Translations under genes and position numbers: made by a program | Assembly: GCF_003568665.1 (NCBI RefSeq) | Contig: NZ_QXMH01000001.1 | Location: 496,001 to 560,000, forward strand | Reading direction: 5' to 3' | DNA from: Chitinophaga alhagiae | GTDB taxonomy: Bacteria > Bacteroidota > Bacteroidia > Chitinophagales > Chitinophagaceae | Length of the DNA: 64,000 nt | In this document: positions 1 to 7,727 of the stretch, in pieces | How the letters are laid out: every line of letters begins with the position of its first letter | Position numbering within the stretch: position 1 is the first letter of the stretch | The notes under the pieces: generated by a model | The model's input: the letters and a program-made list of their open reading frames with translations, nothing else | Databases searched by the model: none | What the model was told of the DNA's origin: nothing

Positions 1-839
1 ATCACAACCTGGATTCCGCTATCCTGCTGCTGCAGAACTACTCTACCAACAGGGCGCCCCACTATGCCACCGCCGGGGCCGCCGCCGCCCTGTACACCAG
101 GGTAGCGCTCTACAATGGTGACTATGAAAAAGTGCTGGCAGAGGCAGACAACGCCCTCTCCTCGGGAGTGGGCATATTCCAGCCCAACAGCACTTATATC
201 TCCGCCTGGCGCGGCGCGGTACACCCCGAGAGCATGTTTGAACTGGTGTACCTGCCTACAGACAATATCGGGGTGAACGAATCTCTCCGCGCCACGTTCA
301 CTTCCCGCCTTACCCTCACCGCCACTACCTTCACCAACCGCGGCAACGTGGTGCTGAGCAATGAACTGTATGAACTGTACAAACCGGAAGACGTGCGCCG
401 CCAGCTGATCATGAAAGGGCTGGGCCGTAACGCCGCGCTGAACGAGATGTACAAGTTCATCAGCAAAAACGGCACCGCCAACCTGGACAATGTACCCGTG
501 ATCAGGATCTCCGAGGTGTACCTGAACAGGGCGGAAGCCTATGCCAGGCTGGACTTTCCGGATGAGGCCCGGGCAGACCTGAACAGGATACGCACCCGCG
601 CCGGGTTGCCCGCTGTAGATGAAACACTGGCCGGCACGCCCCTCATCAACGAAATATTATTGCAGAGAAGGCTGGAACTGGCCTTTGAAGGCCACCGCTT
701 TTTTGATATGAAACGGTTGGGTATGGATATCAGCAAAGAATCCGGCAAGGTATTGTTCAACGAGCATCGTATACTGGCCCGCATTCCTATCCGCGAAGTG
801 CAGGCCAATCCCAACCTGGTGCAAAATGATGGTTACTAA
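1..839 (+). CDS. SusD/RagB family outer-membrane nutrient-binding protein, C-terminal part
   Basis: Only the last ~279 residues are present; the reading frame is open from base 3 and the gene begins before the window. The end is typical of SusD proteins: a helix-rich stretch with the segment VPVIRISEVYLNRAEAYARL, then DLNRIRTRAGLP, then LLQRRLELAFEGHRFFDMKRLG and a final polar tail. SusD proteins are surface lipoproteins that cap a SusC TonB-dependent channel and bind the incoming substrate, so a susC gene is expected just upstream. It is followed 12 bp later by a lipoprotein gene on the same strand. The lipobox and TPR-like N-terminus cannot be seen. The substrate is not fixed by the sequence; downstream genes suggest peptides rather than a glycan. 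Confidence 0.93.
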   Translation, partial: HNLDSAILLLQNYSTNRAPHYATAGAAAALYTRVALYNGDYEKVLAEADNALSSGVGIFQPNSTYISAWRGAVHPESMFELVYLPTDNIGVNESLRATFTSRLTLTATTFTNRGNVVLSNELYELYKPEDVRRQLIMKGLGRNAALNEMYKFISKNGTANLDNVPVIRISEVYLNRAEAYARLDFPDEARADLNRIRTRAGLPAVDETLAGTPLINEILLQRRLELAFEGHRFFDMKRLGMDISKESGKVLFNEHRILARIPIREVQANPNLVQNDGY

Positions 840-851
840 ACTTAAACATGC

Positions 852-2405
852 ATGAAAATGAAAACAATATACCAGCCGTATTTAACGGGAAGCATGATGA
901 CCTTTTGCCTGGCTGCCGCGCTCCTGCTCTTCTCCGGTTGCTTCAAAAAATATGAAGAAGATTTTTTCTTCCGCGACCTGCAGGTGGAGTTTGATGCCGC
1001 TACCTGGCAGAACAAGGCGCCGGGCAAAACATACCCGCTGATGCCCGTGGTGAACCGCGCCAGCGGTACCTATCATTATAAAGTAAACCTCGTGGGCGGG
1101 CAGGTGGCAACGGCTCAAAACATCGGCTACCGAATTGTACCGGAAGAGACCACAGCCCAGGAAGGTGTTCATTTCCGCCTGTTGCAGGGCGGCGCCATGC
1201 CCATGCAAGCCGCAGTCAGTATAGACAGCATTGGCGTGGAAATACTGGATTTCCCCCCTGCGTCTGGAGAGCTGATGCTGGTGCTCGAACTGACCGGCAA
1301 TGAATCCGTGAAAGCCAGTGAGAACTACAAACGCATTGGCATTCCCATCAACCGCAGAGGCATTGTTGTTCCCGGAGAACTATACCCCGGCCTCCCGCTT
1401 TACGAGCAACTGGGGGGAGACAACTACTACAATACCATTACGCTTGACCCGCTTTACCCCGGCCTCCCGCCAGACCTGCTCACGCGTTGGAACAGCGCCG
1501 CGCAGCAGGTGCTGGATTATGGCGGCCGCATACTGCAGTCATTTTCCCTGCGCTTCACCACGGACCAGACCGTGGAAGCCATTGCCTGGTATTATTCCGG
1601 TTCAGGGAAAGCACAGGCTATATGGACGTACAAATTTGAAGCAGACGCCTCCGGCAAAGGCCGCTTCGTATTTGTGTCGGGCAATACCAACGCCAACAAC
1701 CTCCGTTCCAGGATGCAGCCTTTACTGGAAGACTACCTGGAGCAATATGAGTTCAATGTGGATTGGATAGACCCGGCCATTATACCCGCACCGGCAAAAG
1801 GATATATTGGCGGCATCTTCAGGGCAGACGAGCCCGCTTCTTTCATTTTCGGGCCTATATCATCTATAGAGACCGTGAGCGCAGACGCATGGCCCCTTCC
1901 CTCTTCTCCCGCCATAGAGCAACTGTTCGGCAGGCAGGGCGCCCCGCGGTATACGTCCATTCTCATAGACCCGGCAGAAGCCGGCCAGTCGGAAGATTTC
2001 AAGACCCGTTGGGAAACGTCCAAAACCGCCGTGCTGCAGATCGGCGGCCGCCGCATCCATAAAATGCTGGTGTCTTTCGATGCGGACTTCAACGGGGTCA
2101 AAGTGCTCATCTATTATTTTACCTCCACCAACGGCAAAGTGCTGGCCCGGTATGACTACCAGGCCCGTATAGACCACAACGGCATAGTGAAGCTGGCATT
2201 CCTTACGCAAACCGCCAACGGCAACGCCATCAGGCCCGGTGTTGGACCGCTGATAGACGAGTACTTTAATACGCAGGCGTTCAGCATCACCAAAGCCGCC
2301 GGCGCGGAAACCCTGACGCTGACGCAGGTTAGCAACAACGCCTCATTTTTCTCCGGAACACCGGGTAACCATCCCATCAGCGCCGCAGAATTTTTTCCTG
2401 AATAA
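852..2405 (+). CDS. Surface lipoprotein: DUF4843-like N-domain plus two tandem copies of an unrecognised domain
   Basis: 517 residues. A lipoprotein signal ends at the lipobox FSGC (Cys30), so the mature protein is membrane-anchored. Residues ~38-168 look like a DUF4843-type beta domain (ends in ...YKRIGIPIN). Two related segments follow, ~183-306 and ~354-480, sharing the pattern F.. RW..s...VL..GGR....F...F..D.. V..i.YY....GK..A.Y.Y.A..D..G...F......N....r...PLl..Y......F.... The position after susD is where surface glycan-binding or other accessory lipoproteins of Sus systems are encoded, so a ligand-binding role with two binding modules is a reasonable inference. I recognise no catalytic motif. 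The ATG at 852 is 12 bp after the susD stop; a second ATG two codons on is possible. Confidence 0.75.
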   Translation: MKMKTIYQPYLTGSMMTFCLAAALLLFSGCFKKYEEDFFFRDLQVEFDAATWQNKAPGKTYPLMPVVNRASGTYHYKVNLVGGQVATAQNIGYRIVPEETTAQEGVHFRLLQGGAMPMQAAVSIDSIGVEILDFPPASGELMLVLELTGNESVKASENYKRIGIPINRRGIVVPGELYPGLPLYEQLGGDNYYNTITLDPLYPGLPPDLLTRWNSAAQQVLDYGGRILQSFSLRFTTDQTVEAIAWYYSGSGKAQAIWTYKFEADASGKGRFVFVSGNTNANNLRSRMQPLLEDYLEQYEFNVDWIDPAIIPAPAKGYIGGIFRADEPASFIFGPISSIETVSADAWPLPSSPAIEQLFGRQGAPRYTSILIDPAEAGQSEDFKTRWETSKTAVLQIGGRRIHKMLVSFDADFNGVKVLIYYFTSTNGKVLARYDYQARIDHNGIVKLAFLTQTANGNAIRPGVGPLIDEYFNTQAFSITKAAGAETLTLTQVSNNASFFSGTPGNHPISAAEFFPE

Positions 2406-2420
2406 TAAAAACCCATCACC

Positions 2421-3587
2421 ATGATCTTTAAAAGAAACATTGTATACCTGCTGCTGTTGGCAACCCTTCAGCTGTTTGCCTGCACGGAACAGAACACCGT
2501 GGAAATAATAGGAAAGAAGACCTTTACAGACAGCGATACGGCCATTGCCGCCGTAGATGATTCCGTCCGTTCCTTTATGCAGAAACACAGCATCCCCGGC
2601 GTATCCATCGCCATTGTAAAAAACGGGAAGCTGGTGTATGCAAAAGGATATGGATATGCGGACCAGTCTGCCGCCGCCCCGGTGACAGACAGCAGCCGGT
2701 TCCGTATTTCCAGCATTTCCAAATGCGTTACTTCCGTGGCCATTATGAAACTGCTGGCCGCTGGCACCCTTTCGCTAGACGACAAGATATTCGGCCCCGG
2801 CAGCATACTGGGCACCCAGTACGGTACGCTGCCTTACGGCACCTACATTACAGACCTGCGGGTACGGCACCTGCTGCAACATTATAACGGGGGCTGGAGC
2901 AATGCCAGCAACGACCCCACGCTCACCAACGATGCCATGAACGCAGAGGAACTGATCAGCTGGATACTGGACAACCGCCCGCTGTCTTCCGCGCCCGGCA
3001 CCACGTACCTGTATTCCAATGTGGGGTACATGATACTTGGCCGCGTTATCGAAGAGCTAACCGGGCAAACCTATGAGAACTATGTAAAAACGAACGTGCT
3101 GCAGCCTTCCGGCATCACCAAAATGGATATTGGCGGCAGTACGCTGGCAGACCGTAAAACAAATGAAGTTGTTTATTATGGACAGGGTACGCAAAATCCC
3201 TACAGCGAGAACTTTCCACGGCGTGACGCCAATGGCGGCTGGATCGCTTCTCCCACAGATATGATGCGGTTAATGGTGCATGTAGACGGGTTAAGCTCCG
3301 TACCGGATATATTGACGGCGGCCATTAAAGATACCATGATCACACCCTCCTTCGCCAACCAGGCTTACGCCTGCGGGTGGAGCATCAGCGGCCAGGGCAG
3401 CTGGTACCATAGCGGCAGCTTCCCCGGCTCCAGCAGCTTCTGGATGCGCCGTAACGACGGGATGAGCGGCATTGCGCTGGTCAATTCCCGGTCTTCCAAC
3501 AGCACTTTTTCCAATGACCTGCTGCAACTGGTACAACGCATGCTGCTGAGTTCCACCATTGCATGGCCCAATGTAGACCTTTTTTAA
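2421..3587 (+). CDS. Lipoprotein serine hydrolase of the beta-lactamase / class C PBP family
   Basis: 388 residues with lipobox LFAC (Cys21). All three active-site motifs of the family are visible: SISK at 98-101 (nucleophile Ser98, Lys101), YSN at 198-200 and HSG at 330-332. The family includes class C beta-lactamases, D,D-peptidases, D-aminopeptidases and esterases; motifs alone do not separate them. With an Ala-Glu-type epimerase and a DUF819 permease directly downstream, a peptidase acting on D-amino-acid-containing peptides at the envelope is more likely than antibiotic resistance. It lies 15 bp after the preceding lipoprotein gene and 9 bp before the epimerase gene, so it belongs to the same operon. 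Confidence 0.9.
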   Translation: MIFKRNIVYLLLLATLQLFACTEQNTVEIIGKKTFTDSDTAIAAVDDSVRSFMQKHSIPGVSIAIVKNGKLVYAKGYGYADQSAAAPVTDSSRFRISSISKCVTSVAIMKLLAAGTLSLDDKIFGPGSILGTQYGTLPYGTYITDLRVRHLLQHYNGGWSNASNDPTLTNDAMNAEELISWILDNRPLSSAPGTTYLYSNVGYMILGRVIEELTGQTYENYVKTNVLQPSGITKMDIGGSTLADRKTNEVVYYGQGTQNPYSENFPRRDANGGWIASPTDMMRLMVHVDGLSSVPDILTAAIKDTMITPSFANQAYACGWSISGQGSWYHSGSFPGSSSFWMRRNDGMSGIALVNSRSSNSTFSNDLLQLVQRMLLSSTIAWPNVDLF

Positions 3588-3596
3588 ACCTGAGAT

Positions 3597-4652
3597 ATGC
3601 TTCAATTAAGTTACAAGCCTTACCTGCTGCAATTAAAAAGAGTATTCACCATAGCGCGCGGTTCCCGCAGCAGCGCGCCGCTTATGCTTACCCGCATCGC
3701 GTTCGGCGGGCAGGAAGGGTTTGGGGAAGCATCCATGCCCGCGTTGTACGGAGAATCCTTTGAATCTGCGGCCGCCTTTCTTTCCCGGGTAGATCTTTCC
3801 CAATTTTCGTCCCCTTTTGAAACAGACACCATTCTTCAATACGTTAATAACATTGCGCCCGGCAACCAGGCCGTAAAAGCATCTATAGACATTGCGCTGC
3901 ACGACCTGGTGGGCAAACTCCTGAATATGCCGCTGCACCAGTACTTTGGCCTGCCCGCCCAGGTCATGGACACGTCTATGACCATCGGCATAGATACCCC
4001 GGAAGAAATGGCGCAGCGGGCGCGGGAACACGCCGGCTTCCGGTACCTGAAAATAAAACTCGGCGCTGCCAATGACCGGGACATGATCAATGCCATCCGC
4101 GCTGTAACCAACGCACCGCTGTTTATTGACGCCAACCAGGGCTGGAAAGACCGCGAAGAAGCGCTTGATATGATTGGCTGGCTCAAAGAAAAAGGCGCCG
4201 TATTCATTGAGCAGCCCATGCTGAAAGAAAACAAAAAAGACCTGGCCTGGCTGCGCCTCCATAGCCCGCTGCCCGTCATCGGTGACGAGGGTATTCAACG
4301 GCTCACGGACCTGCGGGAAGCGCCGGAGCTTTACCATGGCATCAACATCAAGCTCATGAAATCTACCGGCCTGCGGGAAGGTTTCAAGATGGCCGTTACC
4401 GCCAAAGCGCTGGGCCTCCAGGTAATGCTGGGCTGCATGTCTGAAACCTCCTGCGCCATTTCAGCCGCCGCCCAGTTGTGCGCGCTGGCAGACTGGGTAG
4501 ACCTGGACGGTAATCTCGACGCGCAAAACGATCCCTACACAGGCGCCTTCGTCAACAACGGGCAATTGCATACTACCGGCAAACCCGGGCTGGGGCTCGG
4601 CAATATTAACTGGGACGATATTGTGCCCTGCTCAACCAACAGCGCTAATTAA
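3597..4652 (+). CDS. Dipeptide epimerase (enolase superfamily, L-Ala-D/L-Glu epimerase type)
   Basis: 351 residues, no signal peptide, cytoplasmic. The protein has the muconate-lactonizing subgroup layout: KIK acid/base lysine motif in LKIKLG, metal ligands in FIDANQGW, VFIEQPM and VIGDEG, the second catalytic lysine in NIKLMKS, and the DxD-like motif in VDLDGNLD near the C-terminus that marks dipeptide epimerases. The family epimerises L-Ala-D-Glu (from the peptidoglycan stem) to L-Ala-L-Glu so that ordinary peptidases can finish it; some members act on other dipeptides. The stop codon overlaps the next gene's start by one base (taATG), so it is translationally linked to the DUF819 permease. 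Confidence 0.9.
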   Translation: MLQLSYKPYLLQLKRVFTIARGSRSSAPLMLTRIAFGGQEGFGEASMPALYGESFESAAAFLSRVDLSQFSSPFETDTILQYVNNIAPGNQAVKASIDIALHDLVGKLLNMPLHQYFGLPAQVMDTSMTIGIDTPEEMAQRAREHAGFRYLKIKLGAANDRDMINAIRAVTNAPLFIDANQGWKDREEALDMIGWLKEKGAVFIEQPMLKENKKDLAWLRLHSPLPVIGDEGIQRLTDLREAPELYHGINIKLMKSTGLREGFKMAVTAKALGLQVMLGCMSETSCAISAAAQLCALADWVDLDGNLDAQNDPYTGAFVNNGQLHTTGKPGLGLGNINWDDIVPCSTNSAN

Positions 4653-5899
4653 TGGAGCAACATCCCCTGATCACGAACGATGCGGTAGTGTTTGGCCTGC
4701 TTATGAGCATACTGGCCCTGATATTCGGCACATCGCGGATGAACCACCCGTTCTTCCGGCGCCTGTACGGCATTATACCGCCCATATTGCTCTGTTACTT
4801 TATTCCCGGCCTGCTGAATACCTTCGGCGTCATATCAGGCAGCCGGTCTGCGCTCTATTCCGTGGCATCCGGCTACCTGCTGCCCGCGTGCCTGGTATTG
4901 TTCACGCTGGGGCTGGACCTGGAGGCTGTATGGAAACTGCGCCACAAAGCCGGCATTATGTTTCTCACGGCCAGCATCAGCGTGCTGATCGGAGGGCCGC
5001 TGGCAGTAATGATAGTTGGGGCGGTAAACCCGGGCATTGTGGGCGGTGAAGGGCCAGAAGCTGCCTGGCGCGGCCTCGCCACACTGGCAGGCACCTGGAT
5101 AGGGGGCGGCCCCAACCAGGCTGCCATGTACAAGGTATTTCAGCCTTCCGCTTCCCTGTTTTCCGCGGTAGTGGCGCTAGACGTGATTATTGCGTACGGC
5201 TGGATGACGCTCATGCTGTTTGCAGCGGGGAAAAAAGAAAAAATAGATGCCCTCTTCAAGGCAGACCCGCAAATTGTCAAAGACCTTACTACCCGCATGG
5301 AAGCCCGCGAAGAAGGCTCCAGGCGCATACCGGAACTGACAGACACCATGCTTATACTGGGCGTTGGAGCGGGCGCCACCGGCCTCGCTCACTGGCTGGC
5401 AGACATCATTACACCATGGATAGCCGCCAACGCCCCATATCTCGAAAAATTCAGCCTGACGTCGGGTTTCTTCTGGCTGATACTCATAGCCAGTATGCTC
5501 GGCTTACTGTTATCTTTTACGAAAGCCCGTACACTGGAGGGGGCCGGGGCATCAAGGATCGGCAACGTATTCCTGTATTTCCTGATCGCTACCATAGGCA
5601 TGCAAATGGACATATATGCTATCTTTAACAGACCTGGCCTGTTAGTGGTGGGCCTTGTCTGGATAGGTATTCATGGCCTGCTGCTACTGCTGGTGGGAAA
5701 GCTGATAAAAGCCCCCTTCTTTTTTATTGCCGTGGGCAGTATGAGCAATATTGGCGGCCCGGCATCCGCTTCCGTGGCTGCCGCCGCTTTTCATACCTCG
5801 CTGGTGCCCGTAGCCGTGCTGCTGGCTGTATGCGGCTATGCCATCGGTACCTATGCAGCTTATTTATGCGGTTTGCTGATGCAGGCCGTCACTCCTTAA
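4652..5899 (+). CDS. DUF819 family inner-membrane permease (YjcL-like)
   Basis: 415 residues, strongly hydrophobic with about ten membrane segments and no signal peptide. Recognisable family features are the repeated glycine-rich segments GLATLAGTWIGGGPNQAAMY and GSMSNIGGPASASVAAAAFH, which resemble the two half-repeats of sodium-coupled carriers. The function of DUF819 is not established. The 1-base overlap with the dipeptide epimerase gene and the flanking envelope hydrolases make a carrier for di- or tripeptides, possibly muropeptide-derived, the simplest inference. Confidence 0.85.
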   Translation: MEQHPLITNDAVVFGLLMSILALIFGTSRMNHPFFRRLYGIIPPILLCYFIPGLLNTFGVISGSRSALYSVASGYLLPACLVLFTLGLDLEAVWKLRHKAGIMFLTASISVLIGGPLAVMIVGAVNPGIVGGEGPEAAWRGLATLAGTWIGGGPNQAAMYKVFQPSASLFSAVVALDVIIAYGWMTLMLFAAGKKEKIDALFKADPQIVKDLTTRMEAREEGSRRIPELTDTMLILGVGAGATGLAHWLADIITPWIAANAPYLEKFSLTSGFFWLILIASMLGLLLSFTKARTLEGAGASRIGNVFLYFLIATIGMQMDIYAIFNRPGLLVVGLVWIGIHGLLLLLVGKLIKAPFFFIAVGSMSNIGGPASASVAAAAFHTSLVPVAVLLAVCGYAIGTYAAYLCGLLMQAVTP

Positions 5900-5908
5900 A
5901 ATGATTGT

Positions 5909-7510
5909 ATGAAACGATTCTTTTTTCTTTGCTGCCTGATGCCTTTGATGGCGGCGGCCCAGGGGCCCCAGGCAGACACGCTGGCCATGATAGACCAGAT
6001 AATGAGCAAATGGAACGAACAAACGCCGGGAGGCGTGCTCACCGTTTTCCGTAACGGGCAACTATACTATCAGAAGGCTTTCGGCATGGCCGACCTGGAG
6101 CACCAGGTACCCAATACCACTGCTTCCCTTTTTGAAGCAGGTTCCGTATCCAAACAATTCACGGCCACTGCCGTACTGTTACTGGCAAATGATAAAAAAT
6201 TGTCGCTGGACGATGATGTGCGCAAGTACGTGCCCGAACTGCCGGCATACAGCAAGCCCATCACCATCCGCCACCTGCTGAACCACACCAGCGGCCTGCG
6301 GGATTGGGGCGTAGTTGCCGGTATAGCGGGCTGGGAGCGCACCACGCGCGTATATACCCAGGCCAACGCCCTGGATTATATTTCCCGTCAGAAAGGGCTT
6401 AACCACGCTCCCGGGGAACGGTATCTTTACAGCAACTCCAACTATACCCTGCTCTGTTTTATTGCGGAGCGCGTAAGCGGGCAAAAGCTGCCGGAATTTA
6501 CCGCAGAACGTATTTTCAAGCCGCTGGGCATGACCCGTACACAGTGGCGCAACAACTTCCGCCAGATCATACCCGGTCGCACCGTAGCCTATAGCAGGAA
6601 CAAACAGGGTTATGAGCAAACCATGCCCTTCGAGAATACTTATGGCCACGCCGCCCTCCTCACCACCACGGAAGACCTCAGCACCTGGAACCAGAGCTGG
6701 GCCAAACAGGCGTTCGGCAACGAAGTAGGCCAGATGAGAATTACCCAGGGCATATTGAACAACGGCAAAAAGATCGCCTACGCGGGCGGCGTATTTGTAA
6801 ACCAGTATAACGGGCTGACAGAGATCAGCCACAGTGGCGCTACTGCCGGCTACCGCGCATGGATGGCCTGGTACCCCGGCCCGGCGCTGAGCGTGGTATG
6901 CCTGAGCAACGATGCGGCCACCAGCCCCATAGTGCTCAGTAAAAAGGTAACCGCCCTCTTGCTGGGCGCCCCAGGTGAAAAACCGCAGGATACGGTGAGC
7001 CTGACCACTCCCCAGGCCAACGCTTTCACCGGCATTTACAAGAATGACCAGGGGCATGAGCTGCTCCGCATTACCGCCAGCGGGAAAACGGTCTTCCTGG
7101 CAGACACCATCAGGCTGCAGGCTTCCTCTCCCAGCCTGCTGCTGGCCCCGGGCGCAAGAAAACTGGCCCTGGCGGCAAACAGGCAACACCTGCAGCTGAT
7201 AACGGCAGATGACACGGTAACGTATACACGCGTACAACCTTATCAACCATCTCCGCAGGAGCTGAACGGGTATACCGGCACTTTCTTCAGCGCGGAGTGC
7301 AACGCCACCCAGCAGGTGGCGTTGAAGAACGGCCGCCTGGTCATCATCCGCCACCCTTCCAACAAGAGCGTGCTAACGCCCGCTTTCCGGCAGGGAAATA
7401 CCGTGGGTTTCACTTCCGGAGACCACGTATTGTACCTGTTTGACCAGCGCAAGCCGGGCTTCATGGCCAGTGCCTCCCGTGCGGAAGGCATTGTTTTCAC
7501 CAGGGAATAA
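5909..7510 (+). CDS. Exported serine hydrolase (beta-lactamase family) with C-terminal beta domain
   Basis: 533 residues; Sec signal peptide ends near AAAQ (residue 18), so it is probably periplasmic. Active-site motifs are SVSK at 79-82, YSN at 174-176 and HSG at 308-310, with the usual RHLLNHTSGL segment between. After the catalytic domain (~25-350) a ~170-residue beta-rich tail (two copies of the ELxGYTGTFFS / ANAFTGIYKND type) resembles the DUF3471/lipocalin-like tails of D-aminopeptidase-like enzymes. It is the second enzyme of this fold in the operon, not a duplicate: the anchors, lengths and tails differ. A strong hairpin ends the operon just after it. Confidence 0.9.
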   Translation: MKRFFFLCCLMPLMAAAQGPQADTLAMIDQIMSKWNEQTPGGVLTVFRNGQLYYQKAFGMADLEHQVPNTTASLFEAGSVSKQFTATAVLLLANDKKLSLDDDVRKYVPELPAYSKPITIRHLLNHTSGLRDWGVVAGIAGWERTTRVYTQANALDYISRQKGLNHAPGERYLYSNSNYTLLCFIAERVSGQKLPEFTAERIFKPLGMTRTQWRNNFRQIIPGRTVAYSRNKQGYEQTMPFENTYGHAALLTTTEDLSTWNQSWAKQAFGNEVGQMRITQGILNNGKKIAYAGGVFVNQYNGLTEISHSGATAGYRAWMAWYPGPALSVVCLSNDAATSPIVLSKKVTALLLGAPGEKPQDTVSLTTPQANAFTGIYKNDQGHELLRITASGKTVFLADTIRLQASSPSLLLAPGARKLALAANRQHLQLITADDTVTYTRVQPYQPSPQELNGYTGTFFSAECNATQQVALKNGRLVIIRHPSNKSVLTPAFRQGNTVGFTSGDHVLYLFDQRKPGFMASASRAEGIVFTRE

Positions 7511-7532
7511 AATTACCGTCACCGCACCCGCA

Positions 7533-7573
7533 GCAGAGGGGCAGACCATGAAATAACTGGTCTGCCCCTCTGC
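7533..7573 (+). terminator. Strong hairpin closing the peptide operon
   Basis: GCAGAGGGGCAGACCA (7533-7548) pairs perfectly with TGGTCTGCCCCTCTGC (7558-7573) around a 9-base loop, 22 bp after the hydrolase stop. Only a short U-poor tail (TATTTCCCC) follows, so it may act as an mRNA-stabilising end as well as a terminator. Confidence 0.75.
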
Positions 7574-7612
7574 TATTTCCCCCACCCTTCATCATCACCT
7601 CCCCGGTAAAGG

Positions 7613-7660
7613 CAGGACAGTACAGGACGGCACAGGATGCAACAGGACAGGAATACAGGA
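7613..7660. repeat. Phased CAGGA direct repeats upstream of a susC gene
   Basis: CAGGA begins at 7613, 7623, 7633 and 7643, exactly 10 bp apart, with further copies at 7648 and 7656. It lies between the terminator of the previous operon and the start of susC (7728). One-helical-turn spacing would put the motif on one face of the DNA, which suits cooperative binding of a regulator; it could also be simple slippage sequence. Confidence 0.6.
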
Positions 7661-7727
7661 TGGTTCCCATAAATTAGATGCGGTACCCATGCACATTCAT
7701 ATTCCACTTTTTAATTTCCACCAAGTT

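Noticed and set aside
842..1208. Long minus-strand and alternative-frame open frames inside most large genes
   Set aside because: They overlap well-supported genes, lack family motifs and starts, and reflect the GC-rich codon use of the real frame.
2421..3587. Antibiotic-resistance beta-lactamase
   Set aside because: The active-site motifs are shared by D,D-peptidases and D-aminopeptidases; the operon context points to peptide processing.
7689..7727. Upstream start of the SusC protein at 7689
   Set aside because: It adds 13 residues ahead of a normal signal peptide start at 7728; no sign of conservation.
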